Translations under genes and position numbers: made by a program | In this document: positions 1 to 9,826 of the stretch, piece by piece | Layout of the letters: each line of letters begins with the position of its first letter | Numbering within the stretch: the stretch's first letter is position 1 | The notes under the pieces: model-generated | What the model saw: the letters and a program-made list of their open reading frames with translations, nothing else | Database searches by the model: none | Told to the model about the DNA's origin: nothing | Source: Fagopyrum homotropicum | Taxonomy: Eukaryota; Streptophyta; Magnoliopsida; Caryophyllales; Polygonaceae | Assembly (NCBI GenBank): GCA_033239125.1 | Contig: BSWB01000008.1 | Coordinates: 7,532,001 to 7,596,000 of the forward strand | Direction: 5' to 3' | DNA length: 64,000 nucleotides

Positions 1-1371
1 AAGAGGGAGGGGGGGGGGGGTTGGATTAATTGATGCACACAAAAACTAGAAAGCAAGTAATAAGATGAATATGATGATGATGAGTGAATCTACACTAGGT
101 TGATTCTTAGCATGAGATTACTACTTTGGTGAGTTCCTTTTTACAAGTTTTCAAGTAATGTTCCCGTCTTGATCATATGTATGTGTTGAGCCAACCGGCA
201 TCAACACAACTTAACAAGTTAGTGTTCCGTAAACCTACAAGAACAAGTCACAAGCTAGCTTTCAAACAAAGACTAAGGGATATAAAGAGAAGATTAAAAC
301 CATTAAACTAATCTTTATATTTGTTTTTCTTTTCCTTTAAGCAATTACAATCCGCTATTACTTGAAGGTTACTACTAGATTAAAGAACCGAACCCAGAAT
401 CTATTAATCTTAGTTCTTTGCATGTACTTTAGAACCTAAGGTGATCAATCTTAAGTGATAATAAAACATGCAATTTAGGCAAATAAAGATCAAGAAACAC
501 AAAGCATTACTGAATAAAACTTATATTAGAAAGGTACTTACAACCAAAGTAATAAAGCAGCTTCAAACCAACCCAATGTAGCAAGAAAACTAGAAGCTCA
601 TTACAAAGGAAGCAAGAGAAAAGAGAGAATAAAAATGGGAAAATGATGGATGATCCTAGCAATCAGTCATGGGTCTATTTATACTACAAATGGCACTAAA
701 TGGGAGTAAATGGCCGGCCAAAACAACCACCTTTAATGCCATAAAGGTGGTGCAAACAGCCGGAGTAAAGTCTTTGTCGTCGAACCGCAGGGACGGCCTT
801 CAGGACCGTAGGGGCGGTTTAGGCAAAAACGCTTGAAGTTCTTCGTGGCTGCAAGGGTGGCCTGAAAATTCCGCAGGGGTGGATCTTTAATGTTCTTCAA
901 ACGCCTAACTCTTCATCTTTCTGTCGCTTCTGATGCCGACCTGCAGGGGCGGCCCAGTGTCAACACAGGGGCGGTGACACTGACTCTTTGGCTTCATAGC
1001 TCCGCAGGGTGAGACACAGGCAGAGGCACAGGGGCGCCGGTCTTTGCTTCTTCAGGGTAAGTCACCGCAGGGGCGCCAGGGAGGGGCGCAAAGGCGGTGA
1101 CAGTCTTGGTTCCGGGCGCTGGCGAAGGCGCAGACTGCGTTCCGGAGTGCAGTGTCACCCGCTAGGGCGGTGACAATGCTCCACGGGGGCGGTGAGGCAC
1201 CAGAAGCTTTGCTTCGTGAATGGTCTTCAACTCCCAAGTGCTTATAACTCCTCTTTTATCTTCTTTTAGTCTTCTTCTTCTAGACCAAGGAGTTAGTAGC
1301 ATAAAACGACACTATTGTGCTAAAAAGACTCTAAAAACTAACCTAAATGATAGTGATTCCATCACCTATCA
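1..1371 (-). mobile_element. LTR 'G' of a Ty3/gypsy element, cut by the left window edge
   Basis: Read on the minus strand, this segment starts TGATAGGTGATGG at 1371 exactly where the E0 integrase frame breaks. The adjoining five bases 1372-1376 (AGCGC) would be the target duplication, but the other copy lies outside the window. A TATA-like TATAAATA occurs on the minus strand near 672-682. Positions 780-1200 hold many copies of CGCAGGGGCGG-like motifs, including a stretch GGGGCGGTTTAGGCA that also occurs in the T1 chromovirus LTR. No coding region is recognisable; short ORFs here are chance. The left LTR end is not seen, so this could also be LTR plus some internal sequence. Confidence 0.55.
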
Positions 1372-2129
1372 AGCGCCATGAAGCTTGGAGCTCCAACCCT
1401 GTGAGATTGAGAGACTGTCTTCTCTAGGATATTCTTGATCTCCCTATTAGAAACTTCAACTTGTCCACTGGTTTGAGGATAGTATTGTTTTGCGATCTTG
1501 TGTTGTATCCCATACTTATGTAGCAATGCTTCAAATTGTCGTTTAATGAAGTAAGAGCCTCCATTACTAATGAAGATTCTAGGGACAACGAATCTCACAA
1601 ATATGTTTTCTCATATGAACATAGAAACTACTCTTGCATCGTTAGGAGGTGTGGCTATTGCTTCTACTTTTGCATCGTTTGTAATTGTAACTTCTAGATA
1701 GAGGGAATGGTCACATGAAGTCTATGCCCTTGCATTCAAATAGCTCAATCTATTGAATGTTGTTCAATGACATCTTGTTTCGGTTGGATATGTTCCATTT
1801 TCTCTCGCAAAAATCACAAGCAACAACAAAATTACGCACATTTTTAAACATAGCAGGCCAATGGAAACCACATTGAGGAATCTTAACGATGGTTGTAGCG
1901 GTCCTAGCATCCTCACTACTAGGATGTGACTGTCAATGTGTCATAATGCTTGTCATTTCTTCTTCCGGAACTCATCTACGGTATATTACGCTAGTCACTC
2001 TCTTGTAAAGGAAGGGTTCATCCTAATAGTAGTAGTTGATATTCTTGTAGAACTTCCTCTTATGATAATAAGAAATCCAAAAGGTAGTTATTTGCACACG
2101 AGAAATTTGACAATGTCACCATACCACAG
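1372..2129 (-). pseudogene. E0 Athila-like integrase remnant
   Basis: Minus-strand fragments resemble the integrase of elements A, B and C in the same window. At 1372-1598 there is an ISNGGSYF segment (counterpart of ISDGG, so the second catalytic Asp is now Asn), PQTSGQVEVSNREIKNILEKTVS with the catalytic Glu region, and then a break at LTR G. From 1600 to 2129 the similarity continues in several frames through the core start, the zinc-binding region and the linker towards RNase H, with many stops and shifts. The gene is dead. It is the left part of one old element whose RNase H and RT lie further right, past the H insertion. Confidence 0.7.
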
Positions 2130-2676
2130 TGATACGTCCCCGGATGGCGATGTCATCCGTGTTTCCGGCTAGATGGACCGCACCATTTTTAAGACATTTA
2201 TTATTATTCGGCTATTTAATAATAGGCCTTTTATATTCGGAACTTTAATTCCGCAACTTAATCTCGTGACTTAAATTCCGACTTTTCATATTTTAGGCTT
2301 TTCATTTCTAGAACTTAATTCCGGCTTTTAATTCCGTCATTTATGTTTGGACTCTTTGTATGGTGTCCATCCACTATATAAGGATGAATTGGCTCATTTG
2401 TAAGATATGTCTAAGTTGAATCCAAGTCTTGAGAAGGAAAACCCTCTTACTTGGAATAAGCATCACTTCTCCTTCAATCCTCTTAAAGTTCTTATCTTGG
2501 ATCTAGTCTTTGATCCAAGCCTTTCAAACTCGAGGATCCTCTTGAAGGATCAACCGTACGCTTCCACATCCATTTCTAAGCTTCCGCCGCTCAAGTTTTA
2601 TGTTTGATCCAACAGAAACGATCAAGAAGAAGTAGTTGAAGTTTCTCCTCGATCTAGATCGCCCATATTTCTATCA
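2130..2676. mobile_element. Solo LTR-like insertion 'H' (547 bp) in E0 pol
   Basis: The unit starts TGATACGTCC and ends TTTCTATCA, giving TGATA...TATCA ends. It is flanked by CACAG (2125-2129) and CACGG (2677-2681), a target duplication with one mismatch. Removing it with one duplicate copy makes the E0 pol frame continuous, which is independent support for these borders. A TATA box CTATATAAGG lies near 2374 on the plus strand, suggesting plus orientation, but orientation is not certain. An AATTCCG-like motif is iterated between 2240 and 2340. The 66-codon ORF inside it has no recognisable similarity. It may be a solo LTR or a TRIM-like unit. Confidence 0.55.
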
Positions 2677-3233
2677 CACGGGATATCGGAATATGAAGTG
2701 GGAAACATGTCTCGAAGTTGAAGATATGGTCATCTATAAAGGCATCATTGATAGGAATGTCAACTAGATCAGTGTGAACTTATGAGGGAAGGTGAGAAGA
2801 TGATTTGCAATAAGATTTTCAGTTCCTTTCTTGTCCCGCACTTCTAGGTCATATTCTTGAAGAAAGAGAATCCGTTTGATTAGCCGTGTCTTTCATCTTT
2901 CTTGGTGATGATGTACCTAATAGCAACATGATCAATATATACAATAAATTTAGAATCGAATAGATAGGACTTGAATTTATCAAATTCATGGACGATGGCT
3001 AAGAGCTCTTTCTCGGTAGAAGTATGATTGCTTTGAGCAGGATCTAGCGAGTTACTAGCATAGTATAAGACATGAAGTTTATAATCCTTCCTTTGTCTCA
3101 ATACAACACCTACAACATAGTCATTATCATCACACATTATTTTAAAATGAAGGTCCCAATCTGATACTTGGAAGATATGAGCGGTAATGAGTATTTCTAT
3201 TACCTTGCTGAAGGCTTTGTGACATTCTTGCAT
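2677..3233 (-). pseudogene. E0 RNase H and linker remnant
   Basis: On the minus strand 2880-3233 keeps a readable RNase H block: FKIMCDDNDYVVGVVLRQRK (counterpart of FEIMCDASD in element C), then YYASNSLDPAQ, TEKELLAIVHEFDKFKSYL and YIDHVAIRY. These are the usual Athila RNase H motifs with the first catalytic Asp and the Glu of TEKE present. Sequence 2682-2880 continues into the linker towards integrase with stops. It is a fragment of the same old element as the integrase and RT remnants on either side. Confidence 0.7.
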
Positions 3234-3914
3234 AAACTCAAAGCGAACATCTCTAAGAAGTAGGGTAGTAAGAGGTTTCGTGATTTTAGGGAAATCTTTA
3301 ATAAAACGTCTATAGAATTCTGCATGACCAAGGGTACTTCTTATTCCTTTGTAATGAGCTCAACCTTAGCTCGATCTACTTCAGTTCAACGTTGAGAGAC
3401 TAGGTGTCCAAGCACAATTCCTTCATTGACCATGAAATGACGCTTTTTCCAATTAAGAACTAGGTTGGACTCAACACAACACTCTAATACTTTGGTGAGG
3501 TTGGATAAGCATTTGACAAATGATCCATTGTAGACTGAGAAATAATCCATGAAAACTTCCATTATATCATCAATAAGATCAAAGAATATGACCATTATGC
3601 ACCTTTGGAAAGTAGAGGGAACGTTACATAATCCAAATGACATCCTTTTGTACGCGAATGTGCCGTAGGGACAAGTGAATGTTGTCTTCTCCTAATCGTC
3701 AGGATGAATGGAGATCTGTAAGAAACCACTATAACCGTGAAGCCAACAAAAATTAAGAGTCTTTAGCCAATCTTTCCAACATTTGATCAAGGAAAGGCAA
3801 GGAAAAGTGATCTTTTCTTGATGCTTTGTTTAAGCGTTGGTAATCAATACACAACCACAATCTGGTAATAGTTCTTTGAGGAATAAGTTCTTTTTTTCGT
3901 TCTTTACAACCGTC
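3234..3914 (-). pseudogene. E0 reverse transcriptase remnant, C-terminal part
   Basis: Minus-strand blocks at 3386-3643 and 3753-3914 match the RT of elements A, B and C: LWLCIDYQRLNKASRKDHF, then MSFGLCNVPSTFQRC, EVFMDYFSVY, LNWKKRHFMV and GIVLGHLVS. The catalytic FMDD box reads FMDY, so one metal-binding Asp is lost. Frameshifts separate the blocks. At 3914 the coding similarity stops at LTR F and resumes on the other side of all the nested insertions at 42252, so the two RT pieces were once adjacent. Confidence 0.75.
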
Positions 3915-3930
3915 AACGATGCTAAAAACT
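3915..3930 (-). other. PBS-like tail attached to LTR F
   Basis: Directly next to the LTR F end, the minus strand reads AGTTTTTAGCATCGTT and continues GACGG. Elements A and B have AGTTTTTGGCGCCGTTGCCGG at the same place after their 5' LTR, the site complementary to tRNA-Asp. About four mismatches are seen over 21 bases. The bases beyond it already belong to E0 RT, so a solo LTR appears to carry its primer-binding site with it. Confidence 0.5.
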
Positions 3931-5172
3931 TGATGTGGAGTGGTTGAACACTTTAAACCCACATATTACCGCAAGTATACGGCCTTGTCAAAGTGTGTAT
4001 ATGATATAGCATCAAGGTCGAGATCCCAAGGGACTATGTATATCTTGACAAGTCTCAAGCTCAATAGAAAAGGTTCAAGTGTGTAAAAGTAAACAAAAGG
4101 GTGATCAAGTGATCAAATGCTTTGGGTGTTGGGTAACAAGTAGTCCAGTAACAAGATCAAGTATGAGAAAAACACTAGGTTTGGGGTTGTTATTCCCAAA
4201 CCATAGCTAGTAGCATGCTAAAAAATATTGTGTTCATTCAATGAAGACAAATGTGAAGGTAACAAGTACAAAGATAGCATAATATTTAAGTTTGTCATAT
4301 CATTTGGATTTATGTCAACTAGTATGCATCACATGGTGTTGCTATTTTCACACTAGCTGATTAAGCTTGGTATCAAATTATGATTATCTTAGACAATATA
4401 AGCATCACATGATGTTTTCTATCTTCTTATACCATCCAACATAATCATAGTTTGGACAATAACATCACAAGTAAGGTGATAATCCTTTCGGTCCTAACCA
4501 CATCACTCTAGCATTATAAGCATCTCAAAATTGCACAACCATCCTTGTATTGTACTTATCACTCTCAACTCGGATGATTAACTCACAAATCATTCAATCA
4601 TGCTTGAAAATATACAATGTGATATGTGAACAATATAAATATCTCTAGTCTAGCATCCGACATTCAAAATAAGTCCAAATATGGAATGAGTGACAAGCAA
4701 GTTCGGTCCTTCCTATATGCTACTCACGTACTTTTTGTGTACCTTCAAATCATAAATACATCATAAGAGCAATACTAGTCTAACATGATTTGGGAAATTT
4801 TCACCCCAAAACCTAGTAACAAAACTACTCACTCATCATAGAAAATATAAACAAGTAAACAGTAGGAACAAGTGACATGGTAGTAGAGTAGACAACAAAT
4901 AAGAAATGTAGGAAAAATAATTGAAAATTTTGGACTTACCAATCCAAAGTTATGATAAAAACAAGATGAGAATAAGATCTAGCAAGAACAATTGTGAAGA
5001 ACACCAACAATTCTTTGATTCAATCCAAATTCGGCCAATGCAACTTCTCAAATGATGTTTCTAATAATTCTACTAGAGAGAGTTCTATCTAATGGAATGT
5101 GAGGTTGTTGCTTGGTACATTTACAATCAACCAAGGCTTCCTTTCATAGCCCAAAAGGACATGGTGCATAGG
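3931..5172 (-). mobile_element. LTR 'F', first part (interrupted by T1)
   Basis: On the plus strand this begins TGATGTGGAGTGG at 3931 and breaks at 5172, where chromovirus T1 begins; the rest is at 41502-42251. It includes ACCGCAAGTATACGG near 3968, a sequence type found near the U5 end of plant gypsy LTRs (A and B have CCGCAGTGTACGG), which argues for minus orientation. The combined length is about 1992 bp. Flanking bases CCGTC (3910-3914) and CCGTT (42252-42256) look like an imperfect target duplication if the 16-base PBS-like tail is counted as part of the insert. No ORF is recognised in this stretch. Confidence 0.6.
5168..5172. repeat. Target-site duplication of T1, left copy (ATAGG)
   Basis: ATAGG immediately precedes the T1 LTR here and recurs as ATAGG at 41497-41501, immediately after the other T1 LTR end. 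The pair brackets 36 kb and shows that everything between is one insertion with later nested insertions. Confidence 0.85.
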
Positions 5173-7065
5173 TGTAACACCCCGAATCCGCGGGACTCCG
5201 GATGCCACATTGGGCTAGGATCTCACAGTGGATCCTGACCCTAGCCTGACAACAAGTTCACTGGACCTTACAACATGACACTGACAGATATAAAACAAAT
5301 ACATACAACTGTATATCAAAAGGAATACAAGATCATAGCCGAGTATAAAACATCATCCGTGAGAGTCCTCGGCCTGTCACCCTGCCAGATCACTTTGCAG
5401 CCCTCCTATCCTGGAAAGCATCTACAACACGGTATAAACCGTTAGCTAACAAAAATGAATAAGAATGAAGTAATAGCACATACACAGATCAACACATCGC
5501 AATATGCAATGTTACACACACATCCATTTATTATCTTTAATTATGTTATTCCTTACTAATTCAACTTATTTTGTGACACGAGGAACTAAAGATCCCCGAC
5601 TCTTACCCCCTTAAACAACAGGGTTTTGCGTGGGGGTGGATTTACCACCTGCCCCCTGTACTATTGAGCTTCCGAGCACTTCCTCCACTCTCGGCGAGAT
5701 TTGGCAAGTGGTCACGACCCGTTATAATACACTTGGGCCTTTAAGGTAATAAAATGGTCATCCTAGTCCGGTTTAGGTTATAAATGCAACAATCATATGA
5801 ACACACACAACCATTACAAATATTCAAAACTACAACTGCACGCTAAATAAGTCCTATGGACACCTGAAATACTCGTAACCCGTACCACGTCATAGCTTCC
5901 CCTTGGGAAAAATAATCAACGCCTGCATAAGCAAGACATACACACTACTCAGACATACATCCAGTAAGGATGATAGCCAAATAAGTCCTACGGACTTACC
6001 TCAACCTCGTACAACCTCAACCACGATCAACCTTCAATATTGAGAGGGACATTGCCTAATAACAAGGCATAGAGATATATCAATCTCCTATCAATCAAAG
6101 GGGTCACACCTAGACCCAAGGGATCCATATGATCATCCTCAACCTAAGTCTCACAACCTACTAATCCTCAAAGCCTTACAAGACATAACATGATCATAAC
6201 ATCATCATCACACTCTCATCTATACCTAGCATGATACTACACACTCATACTAGGAAAAGAAGGGACAATAGCCATCCTTAGGCAAGCCCAGAAGCAAGAC
6301 ACACCTGTGTGTTAAGAGCAACACAAGGATGGAATGCAGAGACCCGCAGGGGCGGCCGTAGGTGGCAGGGGCAGTGACTGGCCGGCGTTGTGGCGGCCCT
6401 GAGGTGGCGCAGGGGCGGCTGGTGTGCATAATGCACACTTTCAACTCCTCTTCACTTCTTCACTTGAACCTCTTCACACCTTATTCAACCAACAACCCCA
6501 TACATACATATACATACATATATACATCAAACAAAGCCTAAGAAGGCTTCCATAAGATCAATTTTATAGAACCCTAAGCTAAGAAGGAAAAGAAGAAAGG
6601 AATAAAGAAATGAGAGGAAGATGAAGATCTTACCCAAGCTGAACCCTAATAGAGGAAGACTCCTCACCACCACCTCAAAGTTGGCTCATCAAAGGCATAA
6701 CAACCACAACCATCATCATCAACATCATCCAAGCATCAACTCTCTTCAAAACTCTTGCAAGATCAAGGCAAAACAAGAAGAAGATTCAAAGGAGGAAGGA
6801 GAAGGAAGAAGAACGTGAGGGAGAAGATGAAGTTGAAAGAAAGGTGAAATACTTATCAGGAGGTAAGAGAGGATACTTATAGGGTAAGGAAGGTAAAGCA
6901 CGGGTCAAGAGTCAACAAAACCGGCTACAGCACACCACAAACAGTAGGGGCGGATCATGATGGCCGTAGAGGCGGATCAGGCAGGCTGCAAGGGCGGACT
7001 CTGCAAACCGCAGGGGCGGGGGCGGTTTAGGCACAATCTGTACCTCTAGGACTAAGGCTCTTACA
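5173..7065 (-). mobile_element. T1 chromovirus 3' LTR
   Basis: It runs from TGTAACACCCCGAATCC to GGCTCTTACA (1893 bp). Because the gag-pol genes of T1 are on the minus strand, this is the 3' LTR; in sense it reads TGTAAGAGCC...GTGTTACA. Close relatives are the T1 5' LTR (15367-17086 + 28025-28030 + 41256-41496) and the T2 LTR (44999-47683). GC-rich modules of the type CGCAGGGGCGG occur at 6340-6425 and 6945-7030. The uninterrupted target of elements A and B, AAGAACGTGAG, is visible at 6809-6819. The short ORFs are not conserved and are not called. Confidence 0.85.
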
Positions 7066-7080
7066 TCTCGCCCCCTAAAA
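7066..7080 (-). other. T1 polypurine tract
   Basis: In sense the sequence reads TTTTAGGGGGCGAGA directly before the 3' LTR start TGTAAGAGCC. This purine-rich run primes plus-strand DNA synthesis in LTR elements. T2 has the same arrangement at 47684-47700. Confidence 0.75.
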
Positions 7081-8052
7081 ACAAGTTTCGTCCCAAAACT
7101 TGCAAAATCTCAAATCCTCTCAGACCAATATACCGAGGTATAACTCTCTCTATCAGAGGCATCACATCTCCGTTCATAAGATCGCAACCTATAACATTCT
7201 ATAACCTCAAAGCACAACATGGAGGGATCAAGTACTCCAGCAACAAGATCATACACACTCAATAAGGCATAGAGGAAATCCATCTCTAGCCCGATCATAC
7301 TCATAACATAAGGCATGGAGAAAAAACTTCTCCAGTCAATCGTATCCATAATACAATCACGTGGAGCAAATCCGTCTCCACTCACATTATGTCCATCAAC
7401 AATAGCGTGGAGGAATATTCATCTCCCGCTATTCCTAAACATATCACAGTAGCATGGAGGAAAGAACCATCTCCAGCTAAACCTAGTCGTACATTGATAG
7501 CATGGAGGAAAGAGCCATCTCCAGCTATCATATAACTCGCGCTAGCAAACAAGATCTACTTGATCATATGCACATATCACAGCTAGCACGAAAATACAAT
7601 ATATCACACAACACATAACACACATCAAAATAGCCCTAATATCTACTCGAGGATCCTATAGGTGCCTTTATCTTGGTATGAAACTCTGGATACTATCCTA
7701 AGTGTCCAAACCAATCTGTATGTTGCTCTCCCAACTCTATCAAGTATCCCAAGGGGACCGACATATCGGGGACTCAACTCCTCTTTATGCCAAAAACGTC
7801 TGACGCCTCGCGTCGTAGACACTCTCAGCCAGACATGAGCTCCCACTCTGAACTCTAGAGGTCTACTCCTCCTGTCTACATATGACTTCTGGCGACTCTG
7901 TGCAGCCAACATCCTCTCTTTGATCAGCGCTACTCGAGCCATATCATCCTGAATCTGCCTTGTTGCTATACCACTGATATTGCCAGACTCATCCCAACAT
8001 AAAGGTGTATGACATCTACGTCCATATAGTGCCTCATCTAGGCCATCTTCGA
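7081..8052 (-). pseudogene. T1 integrase C-terminus and chromodomain remnant
   Basis: Minus-strand reading at 7643-8030 gives EALYGRRCHTPLCWDE, then IQDDMARVALIKERMLAAQSRQKSY, VDRRSRPLEFRVGAHVWLRV and LSPRYVGPLGILDRVGRATYRL. This is the C-terminal integrase of Tekay/Del-type chromoviruses, including the GPY/F-like module. Past it the frame decays into the region where a chromodomain is expected (better seen in T2 at 48285-48466). Region 7081-7640 is non-coding 3' sequence with repeated 'catggaggaaagaaccatctccagct' units of about 50 bp at 7453-7530. Microsatellite expansion interrupts the gene upstream. Confidence 0.75.
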
Positions 8053-8216
8053 TACATACATACATACATACATACATACATACATACATACATACATACA
8101 TACATACATACATACATACATACATACATACATACATACATACATACATACATACATACATACATACATACATACATACATACATACATACATACATACA
8201 TACATACATACATACA

Positions 8217-8247
<31 letters not shown>

Positions 8248-8264
8248 GTACATACATACATACA

Positions 8265-8293
<29 letters not shown>
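8053..8293. repeat. Tetranucleotide microsatellite (CATA)n
   Basis: About 240 bp of almost pure CATA repeats, roughly 60 units, with one CATATGTA interruption near 8244. It sits inside the T1 integrase gene, between the segment matching FSYNNS and the EALYGRRC segment, both of which are adjacent in T2. The (MYVC)n and (IHTY)n reading frames here are translations of the repeat, not genes. Confidence 0.95.
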
Positions 8294-8297
<4 letters not shown>

Positions 8298-9534
8298 CAG
8301 CAGTTGTTGTACAAGAATTCAACCAATGGGAGGTAATATGACCATCCTTGTCTACGTATGAAACGTAGTCATGAAGTGCAAACTCGTCCTAAAGTAGTTT
8401 AAATCTGTTGTCACGACCTCGAGGTGATTCGTCCATCTCGGTCTGAGACGATCATCCTCGGTACACCATGGAGTCTCACTATTTGCCTAGCGTACTCCTC
8501 AGCTAATCTGCTCATTGACCACGTTTCCTTAATAGAAAGGAAACGTGCAGTCTTCAACAATATATTAACCACAACCTAGATAGCATCAAAGCTCATGCTC
8601 GATCTTAATTCTATCACAAGGTCCATGGATATGTCTTTCTACTTCCACAATGGTACTGGCAGTGGATGGAATTTTCCTCCAGGTCTGCAATGCTCTATAT
8701 TGAATTGCTAACAAGTATCATACTGTGCTACCAATCTGGCTACATCGAGTTTTAGCCTTCTCCACCAGCATGATCGTCTCACATCCTGATACATCTTACT
8801 CGTACCGAGCTGCACTGAGTAAGGTGTGGAGTGAGCCATTACAAATTCCTCTGTCTCAAATCCGCATCTGCGGGTATACAGACGCGGTCACGGCATCTCA
8901 ACACTTCATCTGCTCTTATGGAGATTTATAGTACCTCACTATGAGACATCCTTTCTCTTATCTTTTCCAATGTCGAGTAGGTCCCCAACTTCTGTTGGAT
9001 CTCACCCAACAGATCCGGTAGAACCCCTATAGTACTCAACTGGGCATCCACAACGGGAACTAATGTCCATTTCTAGGCAAGCTAGATCCCCCTGGAACTG
9101 ATACTAAACGATCAGTCTCGCAATTGCCTTCTCTCAAGCATCTTTCTACTCAAGGTGTCGGCCACAACATTCGCCTTCCTAGTAATGTCTCCAGATCTTC
9201 ACTACATGAACTATCGTTGCCAACTCCGATCATGAGTCGGGTAGTTCTCCTCATACGTCTTCAGCTGTCTAGACGTACATGCAATCCCTTTGTCACGTTG
9301 CATCAGAACACATCCCAAGTCTAGCTTGGATGCATCCCTTTAGACCACAAAATCATCTGTGCCCTCCGGCTGTGTTAAGCTATGTAAGCTGCATACTTCC
9401 TTGACGTTCGTTGGTGTCATCCATGTTGCAACTGACTCCATCTTCGCCAGATCAACATGACCCGGAATTGTTACCTCTGGCATCCAAAACTCGCACTTAG
9501 AAAACTTGGCATACAGTTCTCTATCCCGTAATAC
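8294..9534 (-). pseudogene. T1 integrase core, zinc-binding region and RNase H remnants
   Basis: The minus strand follows the T2 integrase (52826-53503) in nucleotide and fragmentary protein similarity. Shared segments include the target for the core (8400-8640), the CysCys/HisHis region (8640-8960) and then the RNase H region (8960-9530). No frame stays open for more than about 60 codons, and plus-strand ORFs here are shadows. The order on the minus strand is RT, RNase H, integrase, as in all Ty3/gypsy elements. Confidence 0.6.
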
Positions 9535-9826
9535 CTACATCACTGTCCTCAACTGTCTTGCATGTTCCTCTTTGCTACGAGAGTGCACCGGGATATCATC
9601 TATGAGGACCACCACAAACTGATTTAGAAAGTCGAAGAATATGCCATTCATCATGTTCATAAAGATGGTGGCGTATTCGTGAACCCGAATGGCATCACTA
9701 CAAACTCGTAGTGTCCATACCGAGTCCAAAATGCCGTCCGATTCACATCCTGTCCTCTCACCTTCAGTTGGTGATAACCCGAGCGCAAGTCGATCTTGGA
9801 GAACATAGTCTCTCTCTGAAGCTGAT
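9535..9826 (-). pseudogene. T1 reverse transcriptase, catalytic part
   Basis: The minus frame at 9535-9729 carries ATIFMNMMNGIFFDFLNQF, then VVVLIDDIPVHSRSKEEHARQLRTV. This is the chromovirus RT region with the IDD catalytic box (LIDD in place of the usual FIDD). The gene is cut at 9827 by an Athila solo LTR and continues at 11655. Confidence 0.75.

Noticed and set aside
2160..2614. A TGTT...AACA unit as a Copia solo LTR
   Set aside because: The flanks do not match (ATCCG and GAAAC). The wider borders 2130-2676 give near-matching flanks and restore the host frame.
7081..7640. Tandem 'catggaggaaagaaccatctccagct' units as a satellite or CRISPR-like array
   Set aside because: Few, irregularly spaced imperfect units, also present in T2 at the same place (47900-48170); they are part of the chromovirus 3' region.
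7643..8361. Long ORFs of MYVC or IHTY repeats on both strands
   Set aside because: They are translations of the CATA microsatellite. Only the part after it (minus strand, 7643-8030) is real integrase sequence.
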